From Shewanella sp. MR-4 (GTDB lineage: Bacteria > Pseudomonadota > Gammaproteobacteria > Enterobacterales > Shewanellaceae): a DNA stretch of 64,000 bases. Made by a program: the position numbers and the translations under genes. Numbering within the stretch: the first letter of the stretch is position 1; each line of letters begins with the position of its first letter. Below are positions 17,981-26,059 of this stretch, one piece after another. Location of the stretch: contig NC_008321.1 in the NCBI RefSeq assembly GCF_000014685.1, forward strand, positions 4,642,288 to 4,706,287, in the 5' to 3' direction. The notes beneath the pieces were generated by a model that searched no databases, was not told where the DNA came from, and was given only the letters and a program-made list of their open reading frames with translations.

Positions 17981-18604
17981 ATGAAAAAGTTAGCTCTTGC
18001 GCTGTCTGTTGTAGTTGCCGCCATATCTTCACCTGCGATTGCTGAAGGTAATGCTGAAGCGGGAAAAACTAAAGTTATCGTTTGTTCTGCCTGTCACGGC
18101 ATGGACGGTAACAGTATGATCGATATGTACCCTAAGCTTGCGGGCCAACACGCCACATACCTCCAAAAGCAACTACATGATTTCCGTAGTGCTGCACAAT
18201 CTGGCGGTAAAGATGGTCGTATGGATCCTATCATGAGTGGTATGGCAATGCCTCTAAGCGATCAAGATATTCTGGATATCAGCGCTTATTTCTCTAGCCA
18301 AGCAATTCAAGTTGCTGAGGCGAAAGATGTTCCTGAGCTAGGTGCAAAACTTTACAAAGGTGGCGACGTGTCACGCGGCATCACTGCATGTATGGCATGT
18401 CATGGCCCAGATGCTAAAGGTGCAGAGTCTGCTGGCTTCCCTGCATTAGCCGGCCAACACGCTAACTACATCAAGATCCAACTGACTAAGTTCCGCGATG
18501 CTGGCCGTCACAACGACCTCAATGGCATGATGCAAGATGTCGCGAAAAAGTTAAGCGACAGTGATATCGAAGCCTTATCTAAGTATATCGCTAGCCTGAA
18601 ATAG
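17981..18604 (+). CDS. Cytochrome c4 (di-heme, periplasmic)
   Basis: The 207-residue protein starts with a signal peptide (KKLALALSVVVAAISSPAIAEG, cleavage after the second AxA) and has two class I c-type domains with heme sites CSACH and CMACH. Each domain repeats MDGNS/GPDAKG, a LAGQHATYLQKQL / LAGQHANYIKIQL segment and a distal methionine (MSGMAMPLSD; NGMMQDVAKKLSD). Cytochrome c4 carries electrons from the bc1 complex to terminal oxidases, notably cbb3-type. It is monocistronic here with its own terminator. In E. coli no such gene lies between yihA and csrC, so this is a lineage-specific insertion in the conserved block. Confidence 0.93.
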   Translation: MKKLALALSVVVAAISSPAIAEGNAEAGKTKVIVCSACHGMDGNSMIDMYPKLAGQHATYLQKQLHDFRSAAQSGGKDGRMDPIMSGMAMPLSDQDILDISAYFSSQAIQVAEAKDVPELGAKLYKGGDVSRGITACMACHGPDAKGAESAGFPALAGQHANYIKIQLTKFRDAGRHNDLNGMMQDVAKKLSDSDIEALSKYIASLK

Positions 18605-18616
18605 GTCTTAACGAAG

Positions 18617-18645
18617 AGAAAGGGTGCATTGTCACCCTTTTTTAC
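18617..18645 (+). terminator. Cytochrome c4 terminator
   Basis: Stem AAAGGGTG (18619-18626) with CACCCTTT (18633-18640), followed by a T-run. Confidence 0.75.
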
Positions 18646-18653
18646 TGCCACAT

Positions 18654-18673
18654 AGTTTACGTTAACGTAAACT
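18654..18673. promoter_or_regulatory. Perfect 20-bp palindrome, probable operator
   Basis: The core TTTACGTTAACGTAAA is extended by AG/CT to a perfect 20-bp palindrome. It sits 15 bp before a good -35 element. It resembles binding sites that I recall for MerR-family LiuR regulators (TTTACGTAAACGTAAA type), but no liu gene is nearby, so the regulator is uncertain. Confidence 0.6.
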
Positions 18674-18687
18674 GATAAAGATTCGTG

Positions 18688-18703
18688 CTTGACATAGATC
18701 ACA
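18688..18703 (+). promoter_or_regulatory. CRP-like site overlapping a -35 element
   Basis: CTTGACATAGATCACA matches 13 of 16 positions of the central CRP consensus TGTGATCTAGATCACA. It covers the TTGACA at 18689-18694, so CRP binding would block that promoter. In E. coli cAMP-CRP lowers csrC transcription. Confidence 0.5.
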
Positions 18704-18717
18704 GATTTGGGTTTAAT
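18689..18717 (+). promoter_or_regulatory. Sigma-70 promoter upstream of the Csr-type RNA
   Basis: TTGACA, a 17-base spacer and TTTAAT give a start near 18724. A second -10 element, TATAAT (18784-18789), has no good -35 and would start near 18796. Which of them drives the GGA-rich RNA is not decided by sequence. Confidence 0.55.
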
Positions 18718-18795
18718 AAGCCCCGTACCGAGATAAACCCATCTGTTTGTACAAATAAATTAATAATAACTTGCAGATTTCGGTATAATTAACAT

Positions 18796-19330
18796 TCAAG
18801 ATATAAGAATAAAGACTCTCAATAACAATAATATAACTAAGACCACTCTCTAATAATAATAAGAGTAGTGATTTCGTCTTGAAATCCCGGTCAGTACATT
18901 TTTGTAAGGGATGGCCGATAACGCCAATTTGCGATAAGCAAAACGCCTTACACTCAGGGTAACTTGCCCCATCAGGACACAGTTTGAATGATTCGAACTG
19001 TAGCAAAGGAAGCTAATAGCTTTGGATGCACTGGCTGGAAGCTTGTTATCACTGGAAGGTACTTCAAGCAACATGGATGGTTAACTTAACGTCATTGATG
19101 ACGCTGTAATAAAGATGTGTCTTGAGACCATCTACGGAAACTGTGGTCAGGATGGCGACAGAAACTAATTAAGTGTCTGGAAGACCGATAACTAAAATGA
19201 TGCAGGGAAAGCAGTAAAAAAAAGATGGATACCGACCGGGAAAGTCGCATAGCAAGTAAGGATACTTGGAATCAGAATAGGGTGCCTAATGCACCGTTTG
19301 TAAGGCGGCAGTTTAACTGCCGCCTTTTTT
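18796..19330 (+). ncRNA. csrC: CsrB/CsrC-family CsrA-sequestering sRNA
   Basis: From 18909 to 19270 there are 15 GGA trinucleotides, about three times chance, several displayed in small hairpin loops: 19126-19148 (GACCA/TGGTC stem around ACGGAA), 19175-19185 (GTCT-GGA-AGAC) and 19233-19247 (CGAC/GTCG around CGGGAAA). This is the CsrA-binding pattern of CsrB/CsrC RNAs, which titrate the translational regulator CsrA under BarA/UvrY control. The 3' end is a GGCGGCAG/CTGCCGCC terminator with a T-run, very like that of E. coli CsrC. The location between engB and yihI is that of E. coli csrC, hence the symbol. No good protein-coding frame is present. The 5' end is uncertain (18724, 18796 or later). 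Confidence 0.85.
19302..19330 (+). terminator. Terminator of the Csr-type RNA
   Basis: Stem GGCGGCAG (19304-19311) with CTGCCGCC (19317-19324), then six T. A GGTGC-CTAAT-GCACC hairpin lies just upstream at 19281-19295. Confidence 0.9.
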
Positions 19331-19427
19331 CTTTATGATTACCCGCCAGAAAACACTAAGCCTAGAAAGTGCACTTCAGCAATATAATTGTTACAATCAA
19401 GACCTTAATACTTTTCTAGTTGATTCA

Positions 19428-20066
19428 ATGCGCAGATGTCCCCTTTGTCATAGCACTCAAACACAGTTGTTCTTACAGGACAAAAAGCGGTGTTTTTATG
19501 TTTGCCAGACATGTGGACTCACCTTTGCCGACGCAAATAGTCACCTTCCTCCCGCGGCAGAAAAACAGCGTTATGGCCGCTCGCGGATTGCCGCCAAACA
19601 GCGCCAACTCTCGCAATTTATTTTACCGCTACTGACACAAATACAATTGCAGCAAAAAGGTAGCCTCACAGGCTTAAATTTTGGACGCGTGCTTGATCAA
19701 ACTAGTCTGGCGACTATTGAATCGGCGGGACATACTTTTAAGCAATATGACCCTTTCTTCGCGCCAGACCACGAACCCCTAAAACAAGAGTATGATTTTA
19801 TTTGCTGCTACCGAGTATTTGAACACTTCCAGCACCCCAGCAGAGAATGGAGCTTACTGACCCGTTTACTCAAGCCAGGCGGTTGGTTAGCGATTAGCAC
19901 TCCCTTATTAATTGATTTAGAAGGCTTTGCTAAGTGGCATTATAAAAACAATCTCACCCATGTGAGTTTTTACCAAAGACAAACTTTTGAATACTTGGCA
20001 AGCAATAGCGATTTTGAACTATTATTTGCCGCAAAAGACCTCGTTTTGATGCAAAAAACATCATAA
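19428..20066 (+). CDS. Zinc-ribbon class I SAM-dependent methyltransferase
   Basis: From the chosen start the 212-residue protein begins with RRCPLCHSTQTQLF and YVCQTCGLTFAD, a two-CxxC zinc ribbon. A methyltransferase core follows: LNFGRVLD, then EYDFICCYRVFEHFQHP and LLKPGGWLAISTPLL. The longer frame to 19335 would start five bases after the T-run of the upstream sRNA terminator with no room for a ribosome binding site, so the ATG at 19428 is more likely. The glycine-rich SAM loop is degenerate (LNFGR). The substrate is unknown. It lies between the Csr-type RNA and yihI. Confidence 0.7.
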   Translation: MRRCPLCHSTQTQLFLQDKKRCFYVCQTCGLTFADANSHLPPAAEKQRYGRSRIAAKQRQLSQFILPLLTQIQLQQKGSLTGLNFGRVLDQTSLATIESAGHTFKQYDPFFAPDHEPLKQEYDFICCYRVFEHFQHPSREWSLLTRLLKPGGWLAISTPLLIDLEGFAKWHYKNNLTHVSFYQRQTFEYLASNSDFELLFAAKDLVLMQKTS

Positions 20067-20148
20067 TCTGGTATAACAGCCGACCGAATTTAGTACCGAG
20101 TCGATCCCGTATCGGCTAGGCCACACGTTGTAAACAATTGAGAAAATC

Positions 20149-20703
20149 ATGTCTCGTAGCAAGAAAACACGCAAGGGCGGCGATAATAGCCCTAAATTAC
20201 AGCCAAGAGTGAAAAAGCAGGACCGTGCAGAAGTCACAGGCAAGCGCGCCGAAAAAGGCAACAAGTCTGGCAGTCGTCATAATGAGGCGCTGATCCAGGC
20301 TCAAGCACCACAGAAAAAGGCTGCACAGAAGAAAGATCCTCGCCATGGCAGCAAAAAGCCTGTGGTATTAACTTTGCCAACAGCCACTGAAAAGCCAGCC
20401 ACACCAAAGGTTAAGCAACCTAAGTTAACTGACGAGCAAAAACTGTTGAAGCTGGAAGAAGATCCAAGACTGAACCAGTTACTCGATATGCTGGAAGAAG
20501 GCCGTAACTTAAGCAATGACGACCAACAATGGTTAGATCAGCAGCTGAACAAGATTGAAGCCCTGATGATTAAACTGGGTCTCAGCGATGAGTTAGAAGA
20601 TGAAGCACCAGCGAAAAAATCTAAAGTCGATTCAGATGATGACCTGTTCGATCGCTTTGAATCGGGTGCCGACCTGCTAAAAGATTATCAAGATAAGTTT
20701 TAA
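20149..20703 (+). CDS. yihI: Der GTPase-activating protein YihI
   Basis: YihI stimulates the GTPase Der and so tunes 50S subunit assembly. The 184-residue protein is extremely basic at its N-terminus (SRSKKTRKGGDNSPKLQPRVKKQDRAE, many lysines to about residue 90) and acidic and helical at the C-terminus, with the conserved LEEDPRLNQLLDMLEEGRNLSNDDQQWLDQQL segment. Basic-then-acidic layout and neighbours match the E. coli gene. A strong terminator follows. Confidence 0.9.
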   Translation: MSRSKKTRKGGDNSPKLQPRVKKQDRAEVTGKRAEKGNKSGSRHNEALIQAQAPQKKAAQKKDPRHGSKKPVVLTLPTATEKPATPKVKQPKLTDEQKLLKLEEDPRLNQLLDMLEEGRNLSNDDQQWLDQQLNKIEALMIKLGLSDELEDEAPAKKSKVDSDDDLFDRFESGADLLKDYQDKF

Positions 20704-20715
20704 ATCTTAGAATAT

Positions 20716-20751
20716 GCATAAAAACAAAGCGTTCAGCCTTTGTTTTTATGC
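20716..20751 (+). terminator. yihI terminator
   Basis: A 14-bp perfect stem (20716-20729 with 20738-20751), rich in A on the left and T on the right. It ends nine bases before the ribosome binding site of the next gene. Confidence 0.7.
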
Positions 20752-20771
20752 GGTCTAAACAAGGAGTTTAC

Positions 20772-21239
20772 GTGTCTACCACTCTTATCCTGCTTGGTTT
20801 TATCATCATTGTTGCCCTCAGTAGTTACGCCACTTTCTTACTTCTCAAGCTCAAGCAACAGAAACAACGCCAACAAGCGCTCACTGCCGAGCGTGAAGCG
20901 GCTGCTAACGCGAAGCGCGCCCAAGTACTAGAAGATATTCGTTATATCGCCACCGCCATGATTGACGACCGCTGCGAAATCTCTGAAGGTGTGGTGAGGA
21001 TTGGCCGTTTATTTGAAATTTTATCCTTAAGCGAGCGCGTGGCACCTGAGTTCCCAGCATTCTTCCAACACTTTGAGCTGATTAAAGATCATCCAATTAT
21101 GGAAGCTCGCCAAGCCCTGCCAAAGCAAGAACGGATGAAGCTCGATTTTGTCCGCATGAAATCTGAAGCTGAACTGGCCGAGGGTATTACCGCCGATGCC
21201 AAAAAGCTCTCAAATTATCAATTAAAAGCCCCACATTAA
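20772..21239 (+). CDS. DUF2489 membrane-anchored protein
   Basis: The 155-residue protein has one N-terminal membrane helix (STTLILLGFIIIVALSSYATFLLL) followed by a charged helical linker and a soluble domain with RYIATAMIDDRCEISEGVVRIGRLFEIL, typical of the DUF2489 family. GTG at 20772 is chosen as the start because AAGGAG lies at 20761-20766, five bases before it; the in-frame ATG at 20748 lies inside the preceding terminator stem. Function is unknown. The next gene is hemN; a stem-loop follows at 21253-21281. Confidence 0.8.
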   Translation: MSTTLILLGFIIIVALSSYATFLLLKLKQQKQRQQALTAEREAAANAKRAQVLEDIRYIATAMIDDRCEISEGVVRIGRLFEILSLSERVAPEFPAFFQHFELIKDHPIMEARQALPKQERMKLDFVRMKSEAELAEGITADAKKLSNYQLKAPH

Positions 21240-21252
21240 GCTGACGACATTA

Positions 21253-21281
21253 GCCTCAAGGCCAAACCTTGGCTTTGAGGC
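21253..21281 (+). terminator. Stem-loop after the DUF2489 gene
   Basis: A 13-bp stem (GCCTCAAGGCCAA with TTGGCTTTGAGGC, one G-T pair) with a 3-base loop. The T-run is weak, so termination is probable but not certain. The remaining spacer to hemN shows no further gene. Confidence 0.5.
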
Positions 21282-21496
21282 CCAATCGCTCCCGCATTTC
21301 TTTTCCCACACAGAGTACGGCTTCCCGTGAGCCTGTGCACAAAACCTCCAAAAAACAACAGACATTGGCTCCTTTTTCATAGATATTGCGTAACTTCTAA
21401 AAGGACAGACATCATTTTTACAACCTAGATCAAGGTTATTTGGCTAAGAACCTTGCATACTTCGCTTGTTGCTAATTTACCCTCGGAGGACACGCC

Positions 21497-22873
21497 TTGA
21501 AGCAGCCCACTCAGATAAGCTGGGATCAGTCTATGATCGAAAAATATAACTACAGCGGTCCCCGTTACACTTCTTACCCAACGGCGCTGGAGTTCGATGA
21601 TTCATTCACTGAACAAAACCTGTTAACGGCGATTGAAAGCAGTAAGAGCGACAAACTGTCGCTGTACATTCACATCCCCTTCTGCGCCAAACTTTGCTAC
21701 TACTGTGGCTGTAATAAAGTTATCACTCGCCACGCCCACAAGGCCGATCAATATATCGAGTATTTAAGCCACGAAATTATTAAGCGCGCTCCACTGTTTA
21801 AGCACTACACAGTCACCCAAATGCACTGGGGCGGCGGCACTCCAACCTTCTTAAATCCCGAGCAAATTCTGAAGTTAACCGACTTAATCAAGGCTAATTT
21901 TAACTTTGCCGCTGAAGGTGAGTTCTCTATCGAAGTTGACCCGCGTGAGATTGAGCTTTCAATGCTAGATACCTTGAAAGAAGCGGGCTTTAACCGCATT
22001 TCTATCGGGGTGCAAGACTTCAATAAAGAAGTACAAGTCGCGGTTAACCGTGAGCAGGACGAGCAATTTATTTTCGATTTAATGGCCAAAGCCAAGGCCA
22101 TGGGATTTGTCTCAACCAATATCGACTTAATTTACGGTCTGCCACATCAGACACCCGAAACATTCGCCGCCACCATGCAGCGCGTGTTAGACCTGTCGCC
22201 CGATCGTCTATCCGTGTTCAACTATGCTCATTTACCCGCGCGTTTTGCCGCGCAGCGTAAGATTAAAGATGAACATTTACCTTCGCCAAAACAAAAACTC
22301 GAGATGTTGCATCAAACGATCGAAACTTTAACTGGCGCGGGTTATCAGTACATCGGCATGGACCACTTCGCGAAGCCCGACGATGAGCTGGCTAAGTTGC
22401 AACGCGAAGGTAAATTGCATCGCAACTTCCAGGGTTATACCACCCAAGAAGAATGCGACCTGCTCGGTCTGGGCGTGTCTTCAATCAGCCAAATCGGCGA
22501 TTGTTATGCGCAAAATCAGAAGGACATTCGTCCTTACTACGAAGCCATCGACAAAGACGGCCACGCGCTGTGGAAAGGCTGTAGTCTGAACCGTGACGAC
22601 GAAATCCGCCGTGTCGTGATCAAACAACTGATCTGCCACTTCGATTTAGATATGGCAAAAATGGACGAAAAACTGGGTATTAAGTTTGAGGAATACTTCG
22701 CCGAAGACTTAAAACTGCTGCAAACCTTTATCGATGATAAGTTAGTCGACGTCACCGACAGAAAGATCACCATCAGCCCCACTGGCCGTCTGTTGATCCG
22801 CAATATCTGTATGTGCTTCGACCTTTACTACCGTCAAAAAGCGCGTCAACAACAGTTCTCCCGTGTGATCTAA
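21497..22873 (+). CDS. hemN: Oxygen-independent coproporphyrinogen III oxidase
   Basis: HemN decarboxylates coproporphyrinogen III to protoporphyrinogen IX without oxygen, using a radical-SAM mechanism. The 458-residue protein has the IHIPFCAKLCYYCGC cluster with C63, C67 and C70 binding the [4Fe-4S] cluster and the additional cysteine C72 of genuine HemN. It also has the HWGGGTPTFL motif and SIEVDPRE. A GGAGG-type ribosome binding site (tcggagga) precedes the ATG. It supplies heme for the many c-type cytochromes of this group during anaerobic growth. Confidence 0.96.
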   Translation: MKQPTQISWDQSMIEKYNYSGPRYTSYPTALEFDDSFTEQNLLTAIESSKSDKLSLYIHIPFCAKLCYYCGCNKVITRHAHKADQYIEYLSHEIIKRAPLFKHYTVTQMHWGGGTPTFLNPEQILKLTDLIKANFNFAAEGEFSIEVDPREIELSMLDTLKEAGFNRISIGVQDFNKEVQVAVNREQDEQFIFDLMAKAKAMGFVSTNIDLIYGLPHQTPETFAATMQRVLDLSPDRLSVFNYAHLPARFAAQRKIKDEHLPSPKQKLEMLHQTIETLTGAGYQYIGMDHFAKPDDELAKLQREGKLHRNFQGYTTQEECDLLGLGVSSISQIGDCYAQNQKDIRPYYEAIDKDGHALWKGCSLNRDDEIRRVVIKQLICHFDLDMAKMDEKLGIKFEEYFAEDLKLLQTFIDDKLVDVTDRKITISPTGRLLIRNICMCFDLYYRQKARQQQFSRVI

Positions 22874-22889
22874 CACTGACGCATCTCCA

Positions 22890-22924
22890 ATAAAAAATCC
22901 GACTCTAATGTCGGATTTTTTTAT
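22890..22924. terminator. Bidirectional terminator between hemN and add
   Basis: Perfect stem AAAAAATCCGAC / GTCGGATTTTTT (22892-22903, 22910-22921) between convergent genes. Confidence 0.85.
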
Positions 22925-22944
22925 TGGGCAAAAGAGCCGCTTAC

Positions 22945-23940
22945 TTAAGCTTTAGCCGCATACAGCGCCTTGCGCTCGCTCTCGGATAAAAACGCCATTT
23001 CCACCCCGTTGCGTTGCACCTGAGCCAGCTCAGCATCGCTTAGTCTCAGTTCAGACTTAGCAATGCGGTATTCATGCTTGATATCGATCGCACTCACACC
23101 CGGATCATCGGTGTTAAGGCTTATCAACACACCGGCATCCATAAAGGTTCTGAAGGGATGTTCTGCATAGGAAGACACGGTCGAGGTGTGCAGGTTGCTG
23201 GTTGGGCAAGATTCGATCCCGATACGGTGTTTAGCGAGATATTCCATCAGCTTAGGATCGTGTATCGCATTCACACCATGGCCGATACGTGTTGCACCCA
23301 GCTCCTGAATCGCTTGCCACATACTTTGTGAACCGGCCGCTTCCCCCGCATGGGCGGTAATGGCTAAGCCCGCGTCTCGCACCCGCTTAAAGTGTTCGTT
23401 AAACAATTCGCCAGGGAAACCCAGCTCATCGCCGGCTAAATCCATCGCGACTAAATGTTGTTTATGGGCGAGCAGGCCTTCAAGCTCCTGAGTACAAGCA
23501 GCTTGGCCGAATGAGCGCGACATAATCCCGATAAGATTGATTTTAACTTGGTAATCTTTCAGGCCCGCTTTCACCCCGTCGATAACCGCTTCAACCACAC
23601 CTTCAATCGGTAGTTTATGGTTCATCGCCATGTAATATGGGCTAAAACGCAGCTCCGCATAATCAAGGCCAGATAACGCCGCATCGGCCACGTTTTCATA
23701 GGCGACACGTTTTACCGCATCTAAATCAGCTAGAACTGCCACCATCCAGTCAAGCTTCTTCAAGAAGGCGACTAAGCTGGTTTCTTTCCCCTGAATTTGT
23801 ACAAATGGCGCGAGAGTCTCTAAAGAATCGGCAGGTAAAGCAATGCCGTGTTGGTGTCCGAGTTCCCAAATGGTGTTCACTCGCACGTTACCATCTAAGT
23901 GACGATGCAAATCCACCAATGGAATGGATGTATTGATCAT
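22945..23940 (-). CDS. add: Adenosine deaminase
   Basis: Add converts adenosine and deoxyadenosine to inosine and deoxyinosine in purine salvage. The 331-residue amidohydrolase has the zinc ligands in PLVDLHRHLDGNV at the N-terminus, the ITAHAGEAAG motif with the histidine ligand and catalytic glutamate, and SLNTDDPGVS with the metal-binding aspartates. Length agrees with the bacterial family. It is a single-gene unit that ends at the terminator shared with hemN. Confidence 0.95.
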   Translation of the reverse strand: MINTSIPLVDLHRHLDGNVRVNTIWELGHQHGIALPADSLETLAPFVQIQGKETSLVAFLKKLDWMVAVLADLDAVKRVAYENVADAALSGLDYAELRFSPYYMAMNHKLPIEGVVEAVIDGVKAGLKDYQVKINLIGIMSRSFGQAACTQELEGLLAHKQHLVAMDLAGDELGFPGELFNEHFKRVRDAGLAITAHAGEAAGSQSMWQAIQELGATRIGHGVNAIHDPKLMEYLAKHRIGIESCPTSNLHTSTVSSYAEHPFRTFMDAGVLISLNTDDPGVSAIDIKHEYRIAKSELRLSDAELAQVQRNGVEMAFLSESERKALYAAKA

Positions 23941-24151
23941 AATTAACCCCTATGTGAACTACCCAGCCAATGCTTTTGTTATTTGGTCTAGGGCGGACCC
24001 TAAGTTTAACACGCATTCTTTGGTGTCACTTAACAGACCTCGGGATTTAAATTCACATTCAGTCACAATTCTGCTTAATATGCGTACAACAATCTGGGGA
24101 AAACCTCAGGCATAATGACCTCAATAACAACGAAAATATCCGAGATAAATC

Positions 24152-25957
24152 ATGCATAAACTCTTTACCCCAAGCTTACTGATTTGCGCACTTAGTGCCT
24201 GTAGCGCGGTTCAGCCCCCAATCGAATCCACCAAACAAACAACGGTAGCCGTTGCGCAGTCCACGGCCAAGACTATGGCCCCAGCACTGCAAGCAATAGT
24301 GGATCAAAGTTGGCAACTCCAACTCAGTGCCAGCCCTGAAATGGCCTATGGAATGGGGGATAAGAGTGCTGCGGGTAAACTGCAAGATCTGTCTCCCGAA
24401 GCCTTAGCTAAGCTCAATCAGGGACAAATGGCCATTCTCGCCCAATTGAAAGCACTGGATCGCAGCAAACTGAGTAAAGAGGATAAAATCAACGCCCAAA
24501 TCCTCGAAGATCAGATCCAAAATGAGGTCGACCTGTATAAATACAAGGATTACTACCTGCCGATCACCGCAGAGAGTGGCTTCCACGCCTATATATCTTC
24601 CATTGCGCAAGGGCGGTTCAACACTCTAGAGGATTACCAAAACTACCTAGGTAAGCTCAAGGCACTACCGACCTATTTTGCCCAGCAAACCCATTGGTTA
24701 AAACAAGGCTTAAAGGAAGGGATTACGCCCCCTAAAGCCACGCTTAAGGGATTTGAAAACAGCATTAGTGCATACATCTTACCGGTAGAGAAAAGTAGTT
24801 ATTTCAAGCCTTTTACTCAATACCCAAGCCACTTTACTGAGGCGCAAAGAGCGCAACTGACCCAAGAAGGCCGAGCATCGGTCGAGCAGAATGTGCTCCC
24901 AACCTATCAGGCTTTTTATGATTTTATGACTCATGAGTATATGCCCAACACTCGGGAAAATATTGCCGCCAACAGCTTACCCGATGGTGATGCCTTCTAT
25001 GAAAACCGCGTTCGTTACTACACGACCTTAAATATGACCTCGGCCGAAGTGCACGAGCTTGGTTTAAAAGAAGTGAAGCGTATCCGTCAGGAAATGGAGC
25101 AAGTCATTAAGTCTGTTGGCTTTAAAGGCAGCTTTGCCGACTTTTTACATTTCTTACGAACCGATCCCCAGTTTTATACTACTAGTGCGGATCAGCTCCT
25201 GAAGGAAGCGGCCTTTATTGCCAAAAAAGCAGATGCCATGTTACCTAAATATTTTGGTAAATTGCCGCGAAAACCCTATGGTATCGCGCCAGTGCCTGCC
25301 GAAATCGCCCCTAAATACACTTCAGGCCGTTATTCAGGCTCTAATCGTGATGACGAGCCGGGTTACTACTGGGTTAATACCTACGCCTTAGATAAGCGCC
25401 CGCTCTATGAACTCGAAGCGCTAACGCTGCACGAAGCCGTGCCCGGGCATCATCTGCAGATTTCACTTAACTCCGAACTGAGCTCATTGCCCGATTTTCG
25501 TCGCTACAGCTATATTTCGGCCTTTGGTGAAGGTTGGGGATTGTATAGCGAGTACTTAGGCTTAGAAGCGGGATTCTATCAAGACCCTTACAGTAACTTT
25601 GGACGCCTCACTTACGAGATGTGGCGCGCCGCTCGTCTCGTTGTCGATACGGGGATGCACGCCCAAGGTTGGAGTCGAGAACAAGCCATCGAGTTTATGG
25701 CGAGCAACACGGCGTTATCGCTCCACAATGTGACCACTGAGATTGACCGCTACATTACCTGGCCAGGGCAAGCGCTCTCCTACAAGATTGGTGAGCTCAC
25801 CATTAAACGCCTGCGCGTGAAAGCCGAGCAAGCCTTAGGCGATAAATTTGATATTCGCGCCTTCCACGACGCGGTATTAGAAAATGGTTCTGTGCCTATG
25901 TCGGTGCTGGAGCAGCAAATAAACGACTTTATCGAAGCGCAAAAAGCCGCGATTTAA
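24152..25957 (+). CDS. DUF885-family putative metallopeptidase lipoprotein
   Basis: The 601-residue protein starts with a lipoprotein signal peptide (HKLFTPSLLICALSAC, lipobox LSAC), so it should be lipid-anchored to the periplasmic side of a membrane. The DUF885 domain covers residues 45-595. The putative zinc site LTLHEAVPGHHLQ has H427, E428 and H433 in an HExxxGH arrangement, with EGWGLYSEYLG downstream offering the third glutamate ligand. These features predict a peptidase or hydrolase, but substrates have not been established. The gene is monocistronic between add (divergent) and a lysophospholipase gene about 100 bp downstream. Confidence 0.85.
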   Translation: MHKLFTPSLLICALSACSAVQPPIESTKQTTVAVAQSTAKTMAPALQAIVDQSWQLQLSASPEMAYGMGDKSAAGKLQDLSPEALAKLNQGQMAILAQLKALDRSKLSKEDKINAQILEDQIQNEVDLYKYKDYYLPITAESGFHAYISSIAQGRFNTLEDYQNYLGKLKALPTYFAQQTHWLKQGLKEGITPPKATLKGFENSISAYILPVEKSSYFKPFTQYPSHFTEAQRAQLTQEGRASVEQNVLPTYQAFYDFMTHEYMPNTRENIAANSLPDGDAFYENRVRYYTTLNMTSAEVHELGLKEVKRIRQEMEQVIKSVGFKGSFADFLHFLRTDPQFYTTSADQLLKEAAFIAKKADAMLPKYFGKLPRKPYGIAPVPAEIAPKYTSGRYSGSNRDDEPGYYWVNTYALDKRPLYELEALTLHEAVPGHHLQISLNSELSSLPDFRRYSYISAFGEGWGLYSEYLGLEAGFYQDPYSNFGRLTYEMWRAARLVVDTGMHAQGWSREQAIEFMASNTALSLHNVTTEIDRYITWPGQALSYKIGELTIKRLRVKAEQALGDKFDIRAFHDAVLENGSVPMSVLEQQINDFIEAQKAAI

Positions 25958-26059
25958 GCTCATCCCAAGGGAGCGGGTATTTTCCTGCTCCCTTTCCTGC
26001 CCGCCCCAGTTCTCTGATACACTCTAGCAAACCTTTTTGCCCGAGATGCGCGACAGAGT

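Noticed and set aside
18901..18955. TGTAAG and CTTACA as a UvrY/GacA box for the Csr-type RNA
   Set aside because: The halves are about 40 bases apart instead of six and lie inside the likely transcript.
18508..19074. Minus-strand frames of 64-97 codons over the Csr-type RNA region
   Set aside because: They run antisense to an RNA gene with terminator and GGA motifs, have no family signature and poor ribosome binding sites.
21420..21460. Possible FNR/EtrA site before hemN (ATCAA half-site)
   Set aside because: Only one half of the TTGAT-N4-ATCAA palindrome is present, which is too weak to report as a site.
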